Source: Flavobacteriaceae bacterium (lineage in GTDB: Bacteria > Bacteroidota > Bacteroidia > Flavobacteriales > Flavobacteriaceae). Taken from it: 64,000 bases of DNA. Below the pieces are notes generated by a model. It did not search any database. It worked only from the letters and a program-made list of their open reading frames with translations, and was not told the origin of the DNA. Location: positions 2,356,501 through 2,420,500 of the forward strand of contig CP046177.1 in NCBI GenBank assembly GCA_014075215.1. The letters are read 5' to 3'. The translations under genes and the position numbers were made by a program. The stretch's first letter is position 1. The number at the start of each line of letters is the position of its first letter. This document shows, piece by piece, positions 17,109-26,505 of the stretch.

Positions 17109-17675
17109 TTGCTGGAAAACTTTTTACAAAAGGATAAAGAATTTCTAGTGTTCTTAAATAATATCGGAAGTGAACAATGGGATTCTTTTTGGCTGTTTAT
17201 AACCAATCAATTTAACTGGATTCCATTATTCATTTTCATATTTTACCTGGTGATTAAAAAATTTGGCTGGAAAAAGGGAAGCATTGTTATGTTAACATTA
17301 ATCGTTTTGGTTACTTTTTCGGATCAGTTTACAAATTTAATTAAAGACACCATACAGAGGTTAAGACCCAATAATGACCCTGCTATCAGTAATTCGTTAA
17401 GAAAATTAATTCACCCTCAGGGCTACAGTTTTATTTCCGGGCATGCCACTACGTCTACTTTTTTTATAATGTATATTGTATTACTTTTGAGAAAGACATA
17501 CGCCTATATTTGGCTGTTATTTTTATTTCCTTTAATATTTGCGTATAGCAGATTATATTTAGGAGTTCATTTTCCCGTTGATATAGTATGTGGAATTTTT
17601 ATGGGGATCATTTTAGGGAATTTGTATTATCTGCTGATCAAAAAAATAGCCGCCAAAAAGTTGTTTATTGATTAG
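17109..17675 (+). CDS. PAP2-family membrane phosphatase
   Basis: A 188-residue membrane protein with four to six hydrophobic segments. All three PAP2 signatures are present: KDTIQRLRP (near residue 78), SGHATTS (near 112) and SRLYLGVHFPVD (near 147). Related enzymes remove phosphate from undecaprenyl diphosphate or lipid phosphates; the substrate here is not known. The start is a TTG at 17109 (LLENFLQKDKEFL), chosen because this sequence aligns with the family start and no ATG fits; it lies five bases after the preceding stop. The last gene of the DHH-gldI-PPIase-PAP2 operon. Confidence 0.85.
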   Translation: MLENFLQKDKEFLVFLNNIGSEQWDSFWLFITNQFNWIPLFIFIFYLVIKKFGWKKGSIVMLTLIVLVTFSDQFTNLIKDTIQRLRPNNDPAISNSLRKLIHPQGYSFISGHATTSTFFIMYIVLLLRKTYAYIWLLFLFPLIFAYSRLYLGVHFPVDIVCGIFMGIILGNLYYLLIKKIAAKKLFID

Positions 17676-17723
17676 AGATTTTTACACTTTTCAACTGTGT
17701 TTTTTGAGAAAAATAAAGATGAT

Positions 17724-17783
17724 GAGACCTTTGCAGCCAAATCAATTCAAGTACGGAATATATCACTGTTTTGCAAAGGTCTT
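17724..17783. repeat. 60-bp inverted-repeat element (family 1), copy 1
   Basis: Begins GAGACCTTTGCAG and ends TTTTGCAAAGGTCTT, so the ends are inverted repeats of about 11 bases. The core ATTCAAGTACGGAATATATC is shared with the copies at 26376, 40846, 50626 and 55572. It lies between the converging PAP2 and glycosyltransferase genes. No target duplication was seen at this copy. Confidence 0.85.
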
Positions 17784-17789
17784 CTAAAC

Positions 17790-19493
17790 TTAATTATATC
17801 TTTTATAGCGGCTAAGTGAACTTGCTTTTACAAAGCCTGCCTTTTCGGAAGTTCTAATGCCTATTCCGATATTTAAAAACTCCTCTGCATTTTTTACATC
17901 TTTACCATTAAACCTTAGTGTAGTTGCAGATTCACTGTAAGCTTTCAAAACACCTTTATAATCAGCTTGTGTACTAATACTATATATTTCACTATTTTCT
18001 TTATTTGAAAAAACAATGTGTATTTCCAAATCATCGATATGTATATCAAAATCATACGGGTTTTTTATGAGGACGTCCAGGTTTGTTTCTTCTGAGTTAG
18101 GGATATTAATATTGTTTTTGTCAACAAAATCTATTTTAATTTTAAAAAAAGGTTTTAAATCTTTTATAAACGAGACAAATATGGAATCGTTGCCAATGCC
18201 TCTATTGTTGATTACCGAATAGTCGTTTTCGGAGTTGGTGATGTATGCAATAGAGTCCTTTCTAAAAATCAGGTTATCCTTCATAAGTCCATATTGGTTT
18301 TTCCTTCCCAAATAATTATGCTGATAATGAGGCTTTTCTTTGGTGTAAAACCAATAAATAGAAGCATTTTGGTAACTATTGATAAATAGCTTATCTGTAT
18401 TTTTCGCCTTTTCTTTTATTTCCAAAGCCCATTTTTTATTCCCGTAAAATGATAAGTTGACAGGAATTATTCCTTCATTAGCTATAATCATTCGTGCAAT
18501 TAAAATAATACTGATATTTAGTATGGCCAGATAGTTAAATAATTTTATTTGATATTTATTTTCAATCAGGTAATTGAAAGTAATGAACAATAAAGGAAGG
18601 ATCATAGGAGCTAACCACTGTGCCTGTACATGCCCTCTATATGAAGATAAAAAGAAGAAGAGAAAAAAACCGGCGATGATATAGTTTAAACTTTTATAAA
18701 ATAACCCCTTTTTTCCGAATCCTTTAAAGAATGCTTTATAGATAATGGGGAATGTAAAACCAACAATAATAATGGCATTCACAAAATGTAACAGGGTATA
18801 CTCTAATTTATATGATGTAGCTGAAACTCTTTCATATAGGTGATACCTTATAGATGGAAAGTCATGGACATATTGCCAATGCAAATGAGGAAAAAATAGA
18901 ATGATGGTTATAAGCCCGCTTAATAAAATCTTAGGATCTTTTAGTACTTTGACATTAGAAATCAACGCAAAGAATATAACTAAAACCCCATGATATTTGC
19001 TGTATAACATTCCTGTCATAGCAACAGCCAACAAAATACAACTAGCTATAGATTGATTTTTTAAATAGGTTTTATAACCTAATAAAAATAAAGCAATGAA
19101 TAACATTAGAGGTGCATCGGGTACTGTTATAAAACCATATACATTTAACAAAGCAGTTGAGAAAAAGAGTAAGAGATAAAGGCCCGTATATTGCTTTTTT
19201 TTAGGATGATCTGTTACTTTCCAGAAAATAAATATCATTAGAACATACATAATACCTGAAAAAAAACGAACACCTAATTCTCCGGAAAATAAAAAATCAC
19301 TGATCCATATGTATAAGGCTACCAAAGGTGGGTGATCAAAATAACCGAAAGCCAGATTCTGGCTATATGCCCAATAGTAAGCTTCGTCATCAAGTAATCC
19401 GGTACTAAAAGCTTGTGCAATATTAAGTATAAGAATTAATGATAAAGCAATATGAAATAAGTAGCGGGATGTTTTTAAATTAAATGAGTTCAT
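17790..19493 (-). CDS. ArnT-like glycosyltransferase, GT-C fold membrane protein
   Basis: A 567-residue polytopic membrane protein with roughly ten hydrophobic helices in the first 340 residues. The N-terminal motif LLDDEAYYWAYSQ followed by FGYFDHPPLVALYI is characteristic of family 39/83 (ArnT/PMT-like) glycosyltransferases, where the Asp-Glu pair binds the lipid-linked sugar donor. The C-terminal 200 residues are soluble, probably periplasmic. The acceptor is unknown; lipid A or a surface glycan is a guess. Its start overlaps the end of meaB by four bases, so both are on one transcript. Confidence 0.83.
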   Translation of the reverse strand: MNSFNLKTSRYLFHIALSLILILNIAQAFSTGLLDDEAYYWAYSQNLAFGYFDHPPLVALYIWISDFLFSGELGVRFFSGIMYVLMIFIFWKVTDHPKKKQYTGLYLLLFFSTALLNVYGFITVPDAPLMLFIALFLLGYKTYLKNQSIASCILLAVAMTGMLYSKYHGVLVIFFALISNVKVLKDPKILLSGLITIILFFPHLHWQYVHDFPSIRYHLYERVSATSYKLEYTLLHFVNAIIIVGFTFPIIYKAFFKGFGKKGLFYKSLNYIIAGFFLFFFLSSYRGHVQAQWLAPMILPLLFITFNYLIENKYQIKLFNYLAILNISIILIARMIIANEGIIPVNLSFYGNKKWALEIKEKAKNTDKLFINSYQNASIYWFYTKEKPHYQHNYLGRKNQYGLMKDNLIFRKDSIAYITNSENDYSVINNRGIGNDSIFVSFIKDLKPFFKIKIDFVDKNNINIPNSEETNLDVLIKNPYDFDIHIDDLEIHIVFSNKENSEIYSISTQADYKGVLKAYSESATTLRFNGKDVKNAEEFLNIGIGIRTSEKAGFVKASSLSRYKRYN

Positions 19494-20563
19494 TGTAAAG
19501 CCATCAGTTTTTTAGCAGATAAAAACGGAGTAGAAGTTCCGTTTTTTAATTTTTCTATTTCCCTTTCCAAAAATGCTGTGTTTTTTTTATCTTGATAAAA
19601 AATATCTTTCAACTGCTGATCAATAGTAGCTAATAACCAATGAATATTCTGGTCATTTCTTTTTTTTGTAAAGAAACCGGATTCTTTCGTTGATTGTATA
19701 TATGTTTTTATAAGATGATAAACGGGTTCTATCCCTTTATTTTCAAGTGCGCTGGCCATCATCACTTTGGGTTGCCAGCCACTTTCTTTGGGAGGGTATA
19801 AATGCAGCGCCCTGCTAAATTCAGTTTGTGCAATTTTAGCTTGTTTTATAGCATCTCCATCTGCCTTGTTAATGACGATAGCATCTGCCATTTCAATGAT
19901 CCCGCGTTTTATTCCTTGCAATTCATCACCTGCACCATATAATTTTAATAATAAAAAGAAATCAACCATGGCATGTACCGTAGTTTCACTTTGGCCAACC
20001 CCTACGGTTTCTACAATAATGATATCAAACCCGGCAGCTTCACAAAGAATTATGCTTTCTTTTGTTTTTTGAGCTACACCCCCCAAAGAAATTCCGGAAG
20101 GAGAGGGTCTGATAAACGCATTTTTATCGATAACTAATGTTTCCATACGTGTTTTATCACCTAAAATACTTCCCTTACTAATAGAGCTGCTTGGATCTAC
20201 AGCCAGTACGGCTACTTTTTTTCCGATACCTGTTAAATACTTACCAAAAGATTCAATAAAAGTACTTTTTCCAACACCCGGAACACCTGTAATACCTATT
20301 CTAACAGCATGATGTGCATGAGGTAAACAACCTTCTAAAATTCGGTTAGCTTTTTCCTGATGTTTTGTATTCGTACTTTCTACCAATGTAATGGCTCTAC
20401 TTAGAAAGGTAATATCGCCATTTAAAATACGATTTACAAAATCGTCAATACCAGGGAGCTTACCCCTGTTAAGTTTCACATTTTTTACAGCCTCTATACG
20501 GGTAGTTTTCGATTTGGAAACCTCATCTTTCTCGTATAATGAAGAAGGGCGGTTTTTATTCAT
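19490..20563 (-). CDS. meaB: Methylmalonyl-CoA mutase-associated GTPase MeaB
   Basis: A 357-residue G3E-family GTPase that protects and reloads methylmalonyl-CoA mutase with its B12 cofactor. The P-loop GVPGVGKSTFIE is near residue 95, VETVGVGQSE (switch region) near 190, and the base-recognition motif VINKADGD near 232. Length is about 25 residues longer than average because of an N-terminal charged extension. The mutase genes are not in the window. It is the first gene of a two-gene reverse-strand operon with the ArnT-like enzyme, which is not an obvious partner. Confidence 0.92.
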   Translation of the reverse strand: MNKNRPSSLYEKDEVSKSKTTRIEAVKNVKLNRGKLPGIDDFVNRILNGDITFLSRAITLVESTNTKHQEKANRILEGCLPHAHHAVRIGITGVPGVGKSTFIESFGKYLTGIGKKVAVLAVDPSSSISKGSILGDKTRMETLVIDKNAFIRPSPSGISLGGVAQKTKESIILCEAAGFDIIIVETVGVGQSETTVHAMVDFFLLLKLYGAGDELQGIKRGIIEMADAIVINKADGDAIKQAKIAQTEFSRALHLYPPKESGWQPKVMMASALENKGIEPVYHLIKTYIQSTKESGFFTKKRNDQNIHWLLATIDQQLKDIFYQDKKNTAFLEREIEKLKNGTSTPFLSAKKLMALQ

Positions 20564-20719
20564 GTAGGTAAATACAAATTATTACTGTAAATTTAGAATA
20601 AAAAATAAAATAATATCAAATAGAATACTAAAATGATTTAAAGATTGTATAAGTAAAATTTCAAGGTTTAAGTTAAAAAAAACACAGGAATAACCTAAAC
20701 TACACTGAGTATTTTAGTA

Positions 20720-20880
20720 GAACTCATTTAAACTTTTTCAATTTGCTAAAAAATGGGTGTTTTTAGCTCTGTTTTTATCTTTTTTCCCTTCCGTAGCACT
20801 GCCTATGCAACTCAAAAAAGCTTTCAACATATCTAAAAACTTCTAATGTTCGCTTACATCCAAAAAGTTTAAATGAATTC
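20720..20880. repeat. 161-bp inverted-repeat element (family 2), uninterrupted copy
   Basis: Starts GAACTCATTTAAACTTTTTC and ends, in reverse complement, GAATTCATTTAAACTTTTTG, so the ends are near-perfect inverted repeats of about 19 bases. The interior (around TTCCGTAGCACTGCCTATGC) closely matches the copy split by the IS1595 element at 10564-11691. It lies between the divergent meaB and sigma factor genes. It has no ORF. It is a reference for the empty target site of the IS1595 insertion. Confidence 0.85.
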
Positions 20881-20988
20881 GTAATAAAATTTGGAATTTT
20901 CATAGCAATATTGAACTATTTTTTGTTCTTTTTAGTATAAAATGCAACGTTGGTAAAAATACTTCGTCTCTAATGTAGTAAATCAAGC

Positions 20989-21549
20989 ATGAGTACTGTT
21001 AAATTATTACATCAACCCGTCATTGATAAATGTAAAAAGAATGATGCAAAGGCACAGATGCAGTTGTATAAGTTATATGCAGATGCCATGTTTGGAGTAG
21101 CAAAAAGGTATGTTAAAGATCATTTTATAGCTGAGGATGTAATGCAGGATGCTTTTATTAAAGCATTTAAAAATATGAAGAACTATAAAGGAGAAGTTGC
21201 ATTTGGTGCCTGGTTGAAAAAAATAGTGATCCATCAAAGTATAGATGAATTAAAAAAGAAAAAGTCAGAAATAGTTGCTATCAACCATGAAGTGCAGGAT
21301 TTGACAGAGGAAGATACTTCCTGGCAGGTGACGGAAAAAACTTCGGTTAATGAAGTAATTCATTGTATTCATCAACTAAAAGAAAAATATAGAGTTGTAC
21401 TATCATTATATCTGTTGGAAGGATATGACCACAAAGAAATTTCCGAAATACTGGGAATTACAGAGGTTACTTCAAGAACCCACCTCTTAAGAGGCAAGAA
21501 AATAGTAAAAGAAAATTTAAAATCGATACGTTATGCAGAAGGATATTAG
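20989..21549 (+). CDS. ECF-type RNA polymerase sigma factor
   Basis: A 186-residue sigma-70 family protein. Region 2 spans about 25-90 (HFIAEDVMQDAFIKAFKNM, GEVAFGAWLKKI), and region 4 about 120-180 (REKYRVVL-type segment KEKYRVVLSLYLLEG, then HKEISEILGITEVTSRTH). It should direct transcription of its own regulon in response to an envelope signal. The last 17 bases overlap the next gene, whose product is membrane-anchored and positioned like an anti-sigma factor. The third gene encodes a secreted protein, giving a compact sigma-membrane-secreted operon. Confidence 0.9.
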   Translation: MSTVKLLHQPVIDKCKKNDAKAQMQLYKLYADAMFGVAKRYVKDHFIAEDVMQDAFIKAFKNMKNYKGEVAFGAWLKKIVIHQSIDELKKKKSEIVAINHEVQDLTEEDTSWQVTEKTSVNEVIHCIHQLKEKYRVVLSLYLLEGYDHKEISEILGITEVTSRTHLLRGKKIVKENLKSIRYAEGY

Positions 21550-22102
21550 AGAAATGTTCACAAATTATTCGGAAGAATTATCAGGATTATCAGAGGATCA
21601 CACTCAAAAATTTAAGCATAAATTATTAAAGGAATTGCATCCTAAAAAAGAATCTAAAAAAACCATGATACAATGGATATCTATTGCAGCTTCCATAGTA
21701 TTGTTAATCACTGTTGGAATAAGATATACACATACAGGCCCGGGTCCGGCAAAAGTAGAAGTCAAACCGGTTGAAAAGAGATTAAGTTTGGGAACGATAT
21801 CACCGGAGTTGAATACTATAGAAAGCTATTATATAAATAGTATTAATCTGGAGTTAAGCCAGTTAGAAGTTACAGAACAAAACAAAGAGTTATTAAATGG
21901 CTATTTGCTCAAAATCGGAGAGTTGACCAAAGAATATAAATCATTAACCGAAGAGCTCAATACAAAAGGAGTTAATGATCAAACGATCGATGCATTAATT
22001 GGCAATTTACGATTGCAATTACAGTTGTTACAACGCCTAAAAAAACAGTTACAGAATTTCAAAAAATTAAATTTAAAACAAAATGAGATACAACAGATTT
22101 AA
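21533..22102 (+). CDS. Putative anti-sigma-like membrane protein
   Basis: A 189-residue protein with a short cytosolic N-terminal region (about 1-42), one transmembrane helix (about 43-62: MIQWISIAASIVLLITVGI) and a C-terminal extracytoplasmic part predicted to be helical and coiled-coil-like (LQLLQRLKKQLQNFKKLN). No family was recognised. Its place between a sigma factor (17-base overlap) and a secreted protein (20-base overlap), plus this topology, suggest an anti-sigma or signal-relay role. This is inference from context. Confidence 0.6.
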   Translation: MQKDIREMFTNYSEELSGLSEDHTQKFKHKLLKELHPKKESKKTMIQWISIAASIVLLITVGIRYTHTGPGPAKVEVKPVEKRLSLGTISPELNTIESYYINSINLELSQLEVTEQNKELLNGYLLKIGELTKEYKSLTEELNTKGVNDQTIDALIGNLRLQLQLLQRLKKQLQNFKKLNLKQNEIQQI

Positions 22103-23492
22103 ACTAATAGGAGCTTTTTTAGCCGTAGGTTTTTTTACAAGCGCATTTGCGCAAAAACAGGATAAAAAGTTTACAGAAACTTTTAACGTAAATAAAGATG
22201 TTGTGGTAGAAATTGATGCTACCAATACGGAAATAGATGTAACTGCCTGGAATAAAAATCAAGTGCAGGTAGAGGCAGTTATTGAGGTAGAAGGTTTAAC
22301 TAAAAAGGAATCCGAAAAGTATTTAAAAAACTACAAATTTGAAGCATTAGGCAATAGTAGTAAAGTAAAAATTACCTCAAAAGGAAACGGCTTTTATGCC
22401 TTGCGTGACAACCTTTTTATTTTTAACGACACGGATTTTGATTTTCCCGAAGTAATTGTTCCGGATATGCATATTATGGCCCCGGACGTAGAGGCCATTG
22501 TATTGCCGGATATGGATTTTGAAAAGATATTTCAGGGGTTAGATAAACTGGAATTTGATTTCGACAAATACCATAAAGATGGTGAAAATTATTTTTTCCG
22601 ATGGAAAGACAGTGCTAAAAACATCACTATAAAATCCAGGAAAGAATGGAAAAAATTCAAAAAATCCGATGAATATAAGCAGTGGAAAAAAGAAATGAAG
22701 AAAAAGCTTGCGAAAATGAAAATAGAACTAAAAAATGTCAATAAAGATGCGGTAAAAGAAGCCTTGGAGAAAGCAAAAATAGCAATTGCCAAAGTTGATA
22801 TAAACAGAGAATTAGCAAAGGTTAAGAAGAAATTAGGTAATGTGAAAACAGAATACTTCTTTGACACCGACTCCGATGCTATTGTTATTAATAATAAAAA
22901 AGTAAAAATTAAAAAACGTATTACTATCAAAGTACCTAAGAATGCTACTTTTGATCTAAATACACGCCACTGTAAAGTAACATTGCCAAAAACAAAGGCG
23001 TCAGGAAAAGTATCGTATGGATCTTTTAATGCAGGAGGCCTACAGGGAGGAGATTTGAGAATATATTATTCTCCCGTAACCATAAATTCTTTAAACACTT
23101 GTACGTTGTTTTTAAATAATGTAACCGATGCTTCATTAGCATCGGTTACCAATACAACGATCAATTCTAATTCCAGCGGTTTGAAGATTGAAGAAGCCTT
23201 TTCCAAAACGAATTTGGAATCCTCTTTTGGTGATGTCATCATCAAAAAGGTAAACCCGACACTGACTGATTTTAAACTGGTTTTAAATCAATCCAATGCT
23301 ACGATTGATTTATCAAAATTCAAAAATAAACTGAGTATTGATACTAAAGGAAATAAAGGGGAGATAGTAAGCTACAATAGCATTACGGGCAGTGATAAAG
23401 AAATGCTTGTCAGAGGTAATTTTGTAATCTCTACAGAAGGAGAAAAATTAGCAATTACAGGGAAATATAGTGAGCTGACTATCAAGAATTAA
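22083..23492 (+). CDS. Secreted DUF4097-like protein, function unknown
   Basis: A 469-residue protein with signal peptide ending SAFAQ. The first 100 residues (TFNVNKDVVVEIDATNTEID) resemble the start of proteins with repeated adhesin-like beta domains, such as DUF4097. A very charged Lys/Glu-rich middle (about 160-260) follows, and the C-terminal 200 residues read as repeated short beta strands, consistent with a beta-helix. It probably works in the periplasm or at the surface. It overlaps the putative anti-sigma gene by 20 bases, so it may be the sensed or regulated product of the sigma module. Ligand unknown. Confidence 0.6.
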   Translation: MRYNRFKLIGAFLAVGFFTSAFAQKQDKKFTETFNVNKDVVVEIDATNTEIDVTAWNKNQVQVEAVIEVEGLTKKESEKYLKNYKFEALGNSSKVKITSKGNGFYALRDNLFIFNDTDFDFPEVIVPDMHIMAPDVEAIVLPDMDFEKIFQGLDKLEFDFDKYHKDGENYFFRWKDSAKNITIKSRKEWKKFKKSDEYKQWKKEMKKKLAKMKIELKNVNKDAVKEALEKAKIAIAKVDINRELAKVKKKLGNVKTEYFFDTDSDAIVINNKKVKIKKRITIKVPKNATFDLNTRHCKVTLPKTKASGKVSYGSFNAGGLQGGDLRIYYSPVTINSLNTCTLFLNNVTDASLASVTNTTINSNSSGLKIEEAFSKTNLESSFGDVIIKKVNPTLTDFKLVLNQSNATIDLSKFKNKLSIDTKGNKGEIVSYNSITGSDKEMLVRGNFVISTEGEKLAITGKYSELTIKN

Positions 23493-23603
23493 AGTATACA
23501 GGATTAAAAATTGCTCTGAAAACTACCAAACTTCTAACCGTATTTCATTTCTCTATTCCTGATAAAGTAGCTATCTTTAACCCTGCCAAAACAAATACTT
23601 TAC

Positions 23604-25085
23604 ATGGAACGCTACAAAGAGAATCAAATCAAAATCTACAATTCGCTTTCTAAGACCAAAGAAGTATTTACGCCTGTATATGAAGGGCATATTGGCATGT
23701 ATGTTTGCGGGCCTACCGTGTATAGCAATGCACATTTGGGAAATTTAAGAACCTTTATGTTTTTTGATGTGGTATACAGGTATTTTTTACACCTGGGATA
23801 TAAAGTACGATATGTCCGTAATATTACGGATGCCGGCCATTTGGAAAATGATGCTGATGAAGGGGAAGATAGAATTGCAAAGAAAGCCCGATTAGAAAAA
23901 ATAGAACCGATGGAAGTAGTGCAGCGCTATACGGTTGATTTTCATGAGGTGCTGAACAGCTACCATTTTTTGCCGCCCAGTATAGAGCCGACAGCAACGG
24001 GCCATATTGTAGAACAAATAGAAATGGTTAAAAAAATCATAGAGAAAGGTTTTGCTTATGAGGTGAATGGATCTGTTTATTTTGATGTACATGCCTATAA
24101 TAAACATCATCATTACGGTATTTTGTCCGGAAGAAAGTTAGAAGATCTTATTCATAATACAAGAAATCTGGACGGGCAGTCCGATAAGAAAAACCCGCAA
24201 GATTTTGCACTTTGGAAAAAAGCCGGTGAAAAACATATCATGCGTTGGCCATCGCCATGGTCTGATGGTTTTCCGGGTTGGCACCTGGAATGTTCTGCTA
24301 TGAGTGCTAAATATTTAGGCGAACAATTTGACATTCACGGAGGGGGGATGGATTTAAAATTTCCACATCACGAATGTGAAATAGCACAATCCAAAACATG
24401 TAGTGACCATGATCCTGTAAACTACTGGATGCATACAAATATGTTGCTTCTGAACGGGCAAAAAATGGCTAAATCTACCGGGAATTTTATTTTGCCTAAA
24501 CAAATAATAACAGGTGAAAATGATATTTTGCATAAAGCGTTTTCTGCCAGTGTTGTCAGGTTTTTTAACATGCAGGCACATTATCGGAGTATTTTGGATT
24601 TTTCCGGCGACGCTTTGGAAGCTTCTGAAAAAGGATACTATAAGTTGATGAATGCTGTAAGTACATTGAAAAAAGTTACACCTGCCAATTCATCTACATT
24701 ACTTGTTAAAGATTGGATCGCCAGATGTTATGATGCTTTAAACGATGATTTTAATACGCCGGTTTTAATAGCCCATTTGTTTGAAGGTGTAAAATACATC
24801 CATCAATTAAAAGAAGGGATGTCAACATTAGCACAGGAAGATCTGGAACTGTTTAAAAATAAGTTACACGCTTTTGTTTTTGATATTTTAGGATTAAAAG
24901 ATGAAATCAAAGAAGAAAGTACTACAAAAATGGATGGTGTTATACAATTGCTAATTAAATTGAGAAAAGAAGCAAGAGATAATAAAGACTGGGCTTTATC
25001 CGACCAAATAAGAGATGAATTACTGGCGTTGGGAATTCAATTAAAAGATGGTAGAGAAGGTACTACATATACAATGAATGAATAG
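23604..25085 (+). CDS. cysS: Cysteinyl-tRNA synthetase
   Basis: A 493-residue class I aminoacyl-tRNA synthetase that charges tRNA-Cys. The HIGH-type motif is in VYSNAHLGNLRT after the zinc-site Cys in YVCGPTVYS. Other zinc ligands lie in LECSAMS and HHECEIAQ, and the KMSKS loop is QKMAKSTGNF near residue 287. Length is normal. The start (MERYKENQIKIYNSLSK) follows a 110-base gap with no other gene. Its end overlaps the yidD open frame by eight bases. Confidence 0.97.
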   Translation: MERYKENQIKIYNSLSKTKEVFTPVYEGHIGMYVCGPTVYSNAHLGNLRTFMFFDVVYRYFLHLGYKVRYVRNITDAGHLENDADEGEDRIAKKARLEKIEPMEVVQRYTVDFHEVLNSYHFLPPSIEPTATGHIVEQIEMVKKIIEKGFAYEVNGSVYFDVHAYNKHHHYGILSGRKLEDLIHNTRNLDGQSDKKNPQDFALWKKAGEKHIMRWPSPWSDGFPGWHLECSAMSAKYLGEQFDIHGGGMDLKFPHHECEIAQSKTCSDHDPVNYWMHTNMLLLNGQKMAKSTGNFILPKQIITGENDILHKAFSASVVRFFNMQAHYRSILDFSGDALEASEKGYYKLMNAVSTLKKVTPANSSTLLVKDWIARCYDALNDDFNTPVLIAHLFEGVKYIHQLKEGMSTLAQEDLELFKNKLHAFVFDILGLKDEIKEESTTKMDGVIQLLIKLRKEARDNKDWALSDQIRDELLALGIQLKDGREGTTYTMNE

Positions 25086-25371
25086 AGTCAATTTTGTCTA
25101 CCTATGTTTATTAAATGACACCAAACCTTTTAATGTCTTGAATAAAATAATAATATATCCGTTGGTAGCTATTATACGTTTTTACCAAATAGTGATATCC
25201 CCATATACCCCTTCGACTTGCAGGTATTCTCCTACTTGTTCTCATTATGCAGTGGAAGCGTTACGGAAGAGAGGACTTTTTACAGGTATCCGGTTGTCGG
25301 TAAAAAGGATATCTGGTTGCCATCCATGGGGTAGAGGTGGTTATGATCCGGTATCTGAAAAACGAAAGTAA
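25078..25371 (+). CDS. yidD: Membrane protein insertion efficiency factor YidD
   Basis: A short (up to 97-residue) membrane-associated protein of the YidD/DUF37 family, which helps YidC insert membrane proteins. Characteristic sequence: AIIRFYQIVISPYTPSTCRY, then SPTCSHYAVEALRKRG and SGCHPWGRGGYDPV. The ATG at 25078 overlaps cysS by eight bases and gives an extra N-terminus; a start at the TTG near 25138 (LNKIIIYPLVAIIRFY) fits the family better. It lies between cysS and lgt on the same strand. Confidence 0.88.
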   Translation: MNRVNFVYLCLLNDTKPFNVLNKIIIYPLVAIIRFYQIVISPYTPSTCRYSPTCSHYAVEALRKRGLFTGIRLSVKRISGCHPWGRGGYDPVSEKRK

Positions 25372-25454
25372 GTTAAAAAACAGGCTATTTTGAAAACAGT
25401 TAAATATTATTCATTACATTTCACTTGTGTTTTATCTGACAATAAATAATAAAT

Positions 25455-26321
25455 ATGAATTTTCTAGCAATTGAGTGGGATCCGTCTGTCGGGATCCATT
25501 TGGGATTTTTTACCATCAGGTGGTATAGTTTAATGTTTGTTGCCGCATTTCTCTTTGGTTTCAAACTGATGAAAAAAATGTATGCAAATGACGGTATTCC
25601 TACGGAAAAAGTAGACCCGTTATTTATGTATACCTTTATTTCCATGTTAATAGGCATGCGTTTGGGAGATGTCTTTTTTTACAGTTGGGATTATTATAAA
25701 GACCACTTGTTAGAGATTATTTTACCTTTTAAAGAAAAGGAAGGATCTACCGCTTTGTTTGGCTTATTAGATGGCTGGAAATTTACGGGTTTCACCGGAT
25801 TTGCAAGCCATGGAGCTGCTATTGCTATTATAGGAACCATGTATTTTTATGCAAAAAAGCACTTACAAAAACCCTGGTTATTTGTTTTGGACAGATTGAT
25901 TATTGCTGCTGCTTTGGGAGGCTTTTTTATTCGTATCGGTAATTTTTTTAATTCGGAAATTTACGGAAAAGCAACCGGCTCTGATTTTGGTATTATTTTT
26001 GTAGCGAACAAAGAAAATTTTGCAAGACATCCGACACAATTATACGAAGCTTTTGGTTATTTGCTTTTGTTCTATGTCCTTTGGAGGTTGTATTGGAAAA
26101 CAAATAAGAAGGAGCAATTGGGATACATATTCGGTGTATTTATGGTGGCTTTGTGGTCTTTGCGTTTTATCATTGAATTTTTAAAAGAACCACAAGTGAA
26201 GGCTAGAGGAGAAGAGTGGTTTTTTAGCCCGTTAAATACAGGTCAGGTTTTGAGCATTCCTTTAATTCTTATAGGGGTTTGGTTAATTTTCAGGAAACAA
26301 AACACAAAAACTATTTCATAA
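25455..26321 (+). CDS. lgt: Prolipoprotein diacylglyceryl transferase
   Basis: A 288-residue polytopic inner-membrane enzyme that transfers diacylglycerol from phosphatidylglycerol to the lipobox Cys of prolipoproteins. It shows the family signature RIGNFFNSEIYGKATGSDFG (near residue 157), an essential His region FASHGAAIA (near 118), and RHPTQLYEAFGY. It supports the many lipoproteins in the window. The gene follows yidD by 84 bases. A strong hairpin terminator begins six bases after the stop. Confidence 0.95.
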   Translation: MNFLAIEWDPSVGIHLGFFTIRWYSLMFVAAFLFGFKLMKKMYANDGIPTEKVDPLFMYTFISMLIGMRLGDVFFYSWDYYKDHLLEIILPFKEKEGSTALFGLLDGWKFTGFTGFASHGAAIAIIGTMYFYAKKHLQKPWLFVLDRLIIAAALGGFFIRIGNFFNSEIYGKATGSDFGIIFVANKENFARHPTQLYEAFGYLLLFYVLWRLYWKTNKKEQLGYIFGVFMVALWSLRFIIEFLKEPQVKARGEEWFFSPLNTGQVLSIPLILIGVWLIFRKQNTKTIS

Positions 26322-26326
26322 AAAAA

Positions 26327-26369
26327 TTAAACCTCGATCCGTCTTCGAATCGAGGTTTAACCATTTTTA
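26327..26369 (+). terminator. Rho-independent terminator of lgt
   Basis: A perfect 12-bp stem, TTAAACCTCGAT at 26327-26338 pairing with ATCGAGGTTTAA at 26349-26360, with a 10-base loop. It is followed by CCATTTTTAT. It lies directly after the lgt stop and would end the cysS-yidD-lgt transcript. Confidence 0.85.
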
Positions 26370-26375
26370 TATATG

Positions 26376-26478
26376 GAGACCTTTGCAGCATTGATTTGGT
26401 ATAAAATTTTCGAGAAGGAAGAAATTTGAAGCCAAATCAATTCAAATACGGAATATATCATTATTTTGCAAAGGTCTC
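26376..26478. repeat. 103-bp inverted-repeat element (family 1), copy 2, with target duplication
   Basis: Ends are perfect inverted repeats: GAGACCTTTGCA at the left and TGCAAAGGTCTC at the right. The direct repeat ATATG stands immediately outside both ends (26371-26375 and 26479-26483), which looks like a 5-bp target duplication and implies transposition. It contains the shared core ATTCAAATACGGAATATATC and about 40 extra bases on the left relative to copy 1. It lies between converging lgt and M1 peptidase genes. Confidence 0.88.
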
Positions 26479-26505
26479 ATATGAATAAAAGTAGTATTGT
26501 AATTC

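Noticed and set aside
22589..22930. Reverse-strand frame opposite the secreted protein
   Set aside because: It is a mirror of the Lys-rich centre of the sense gene, giving a Phe/Leu-rich artefact.
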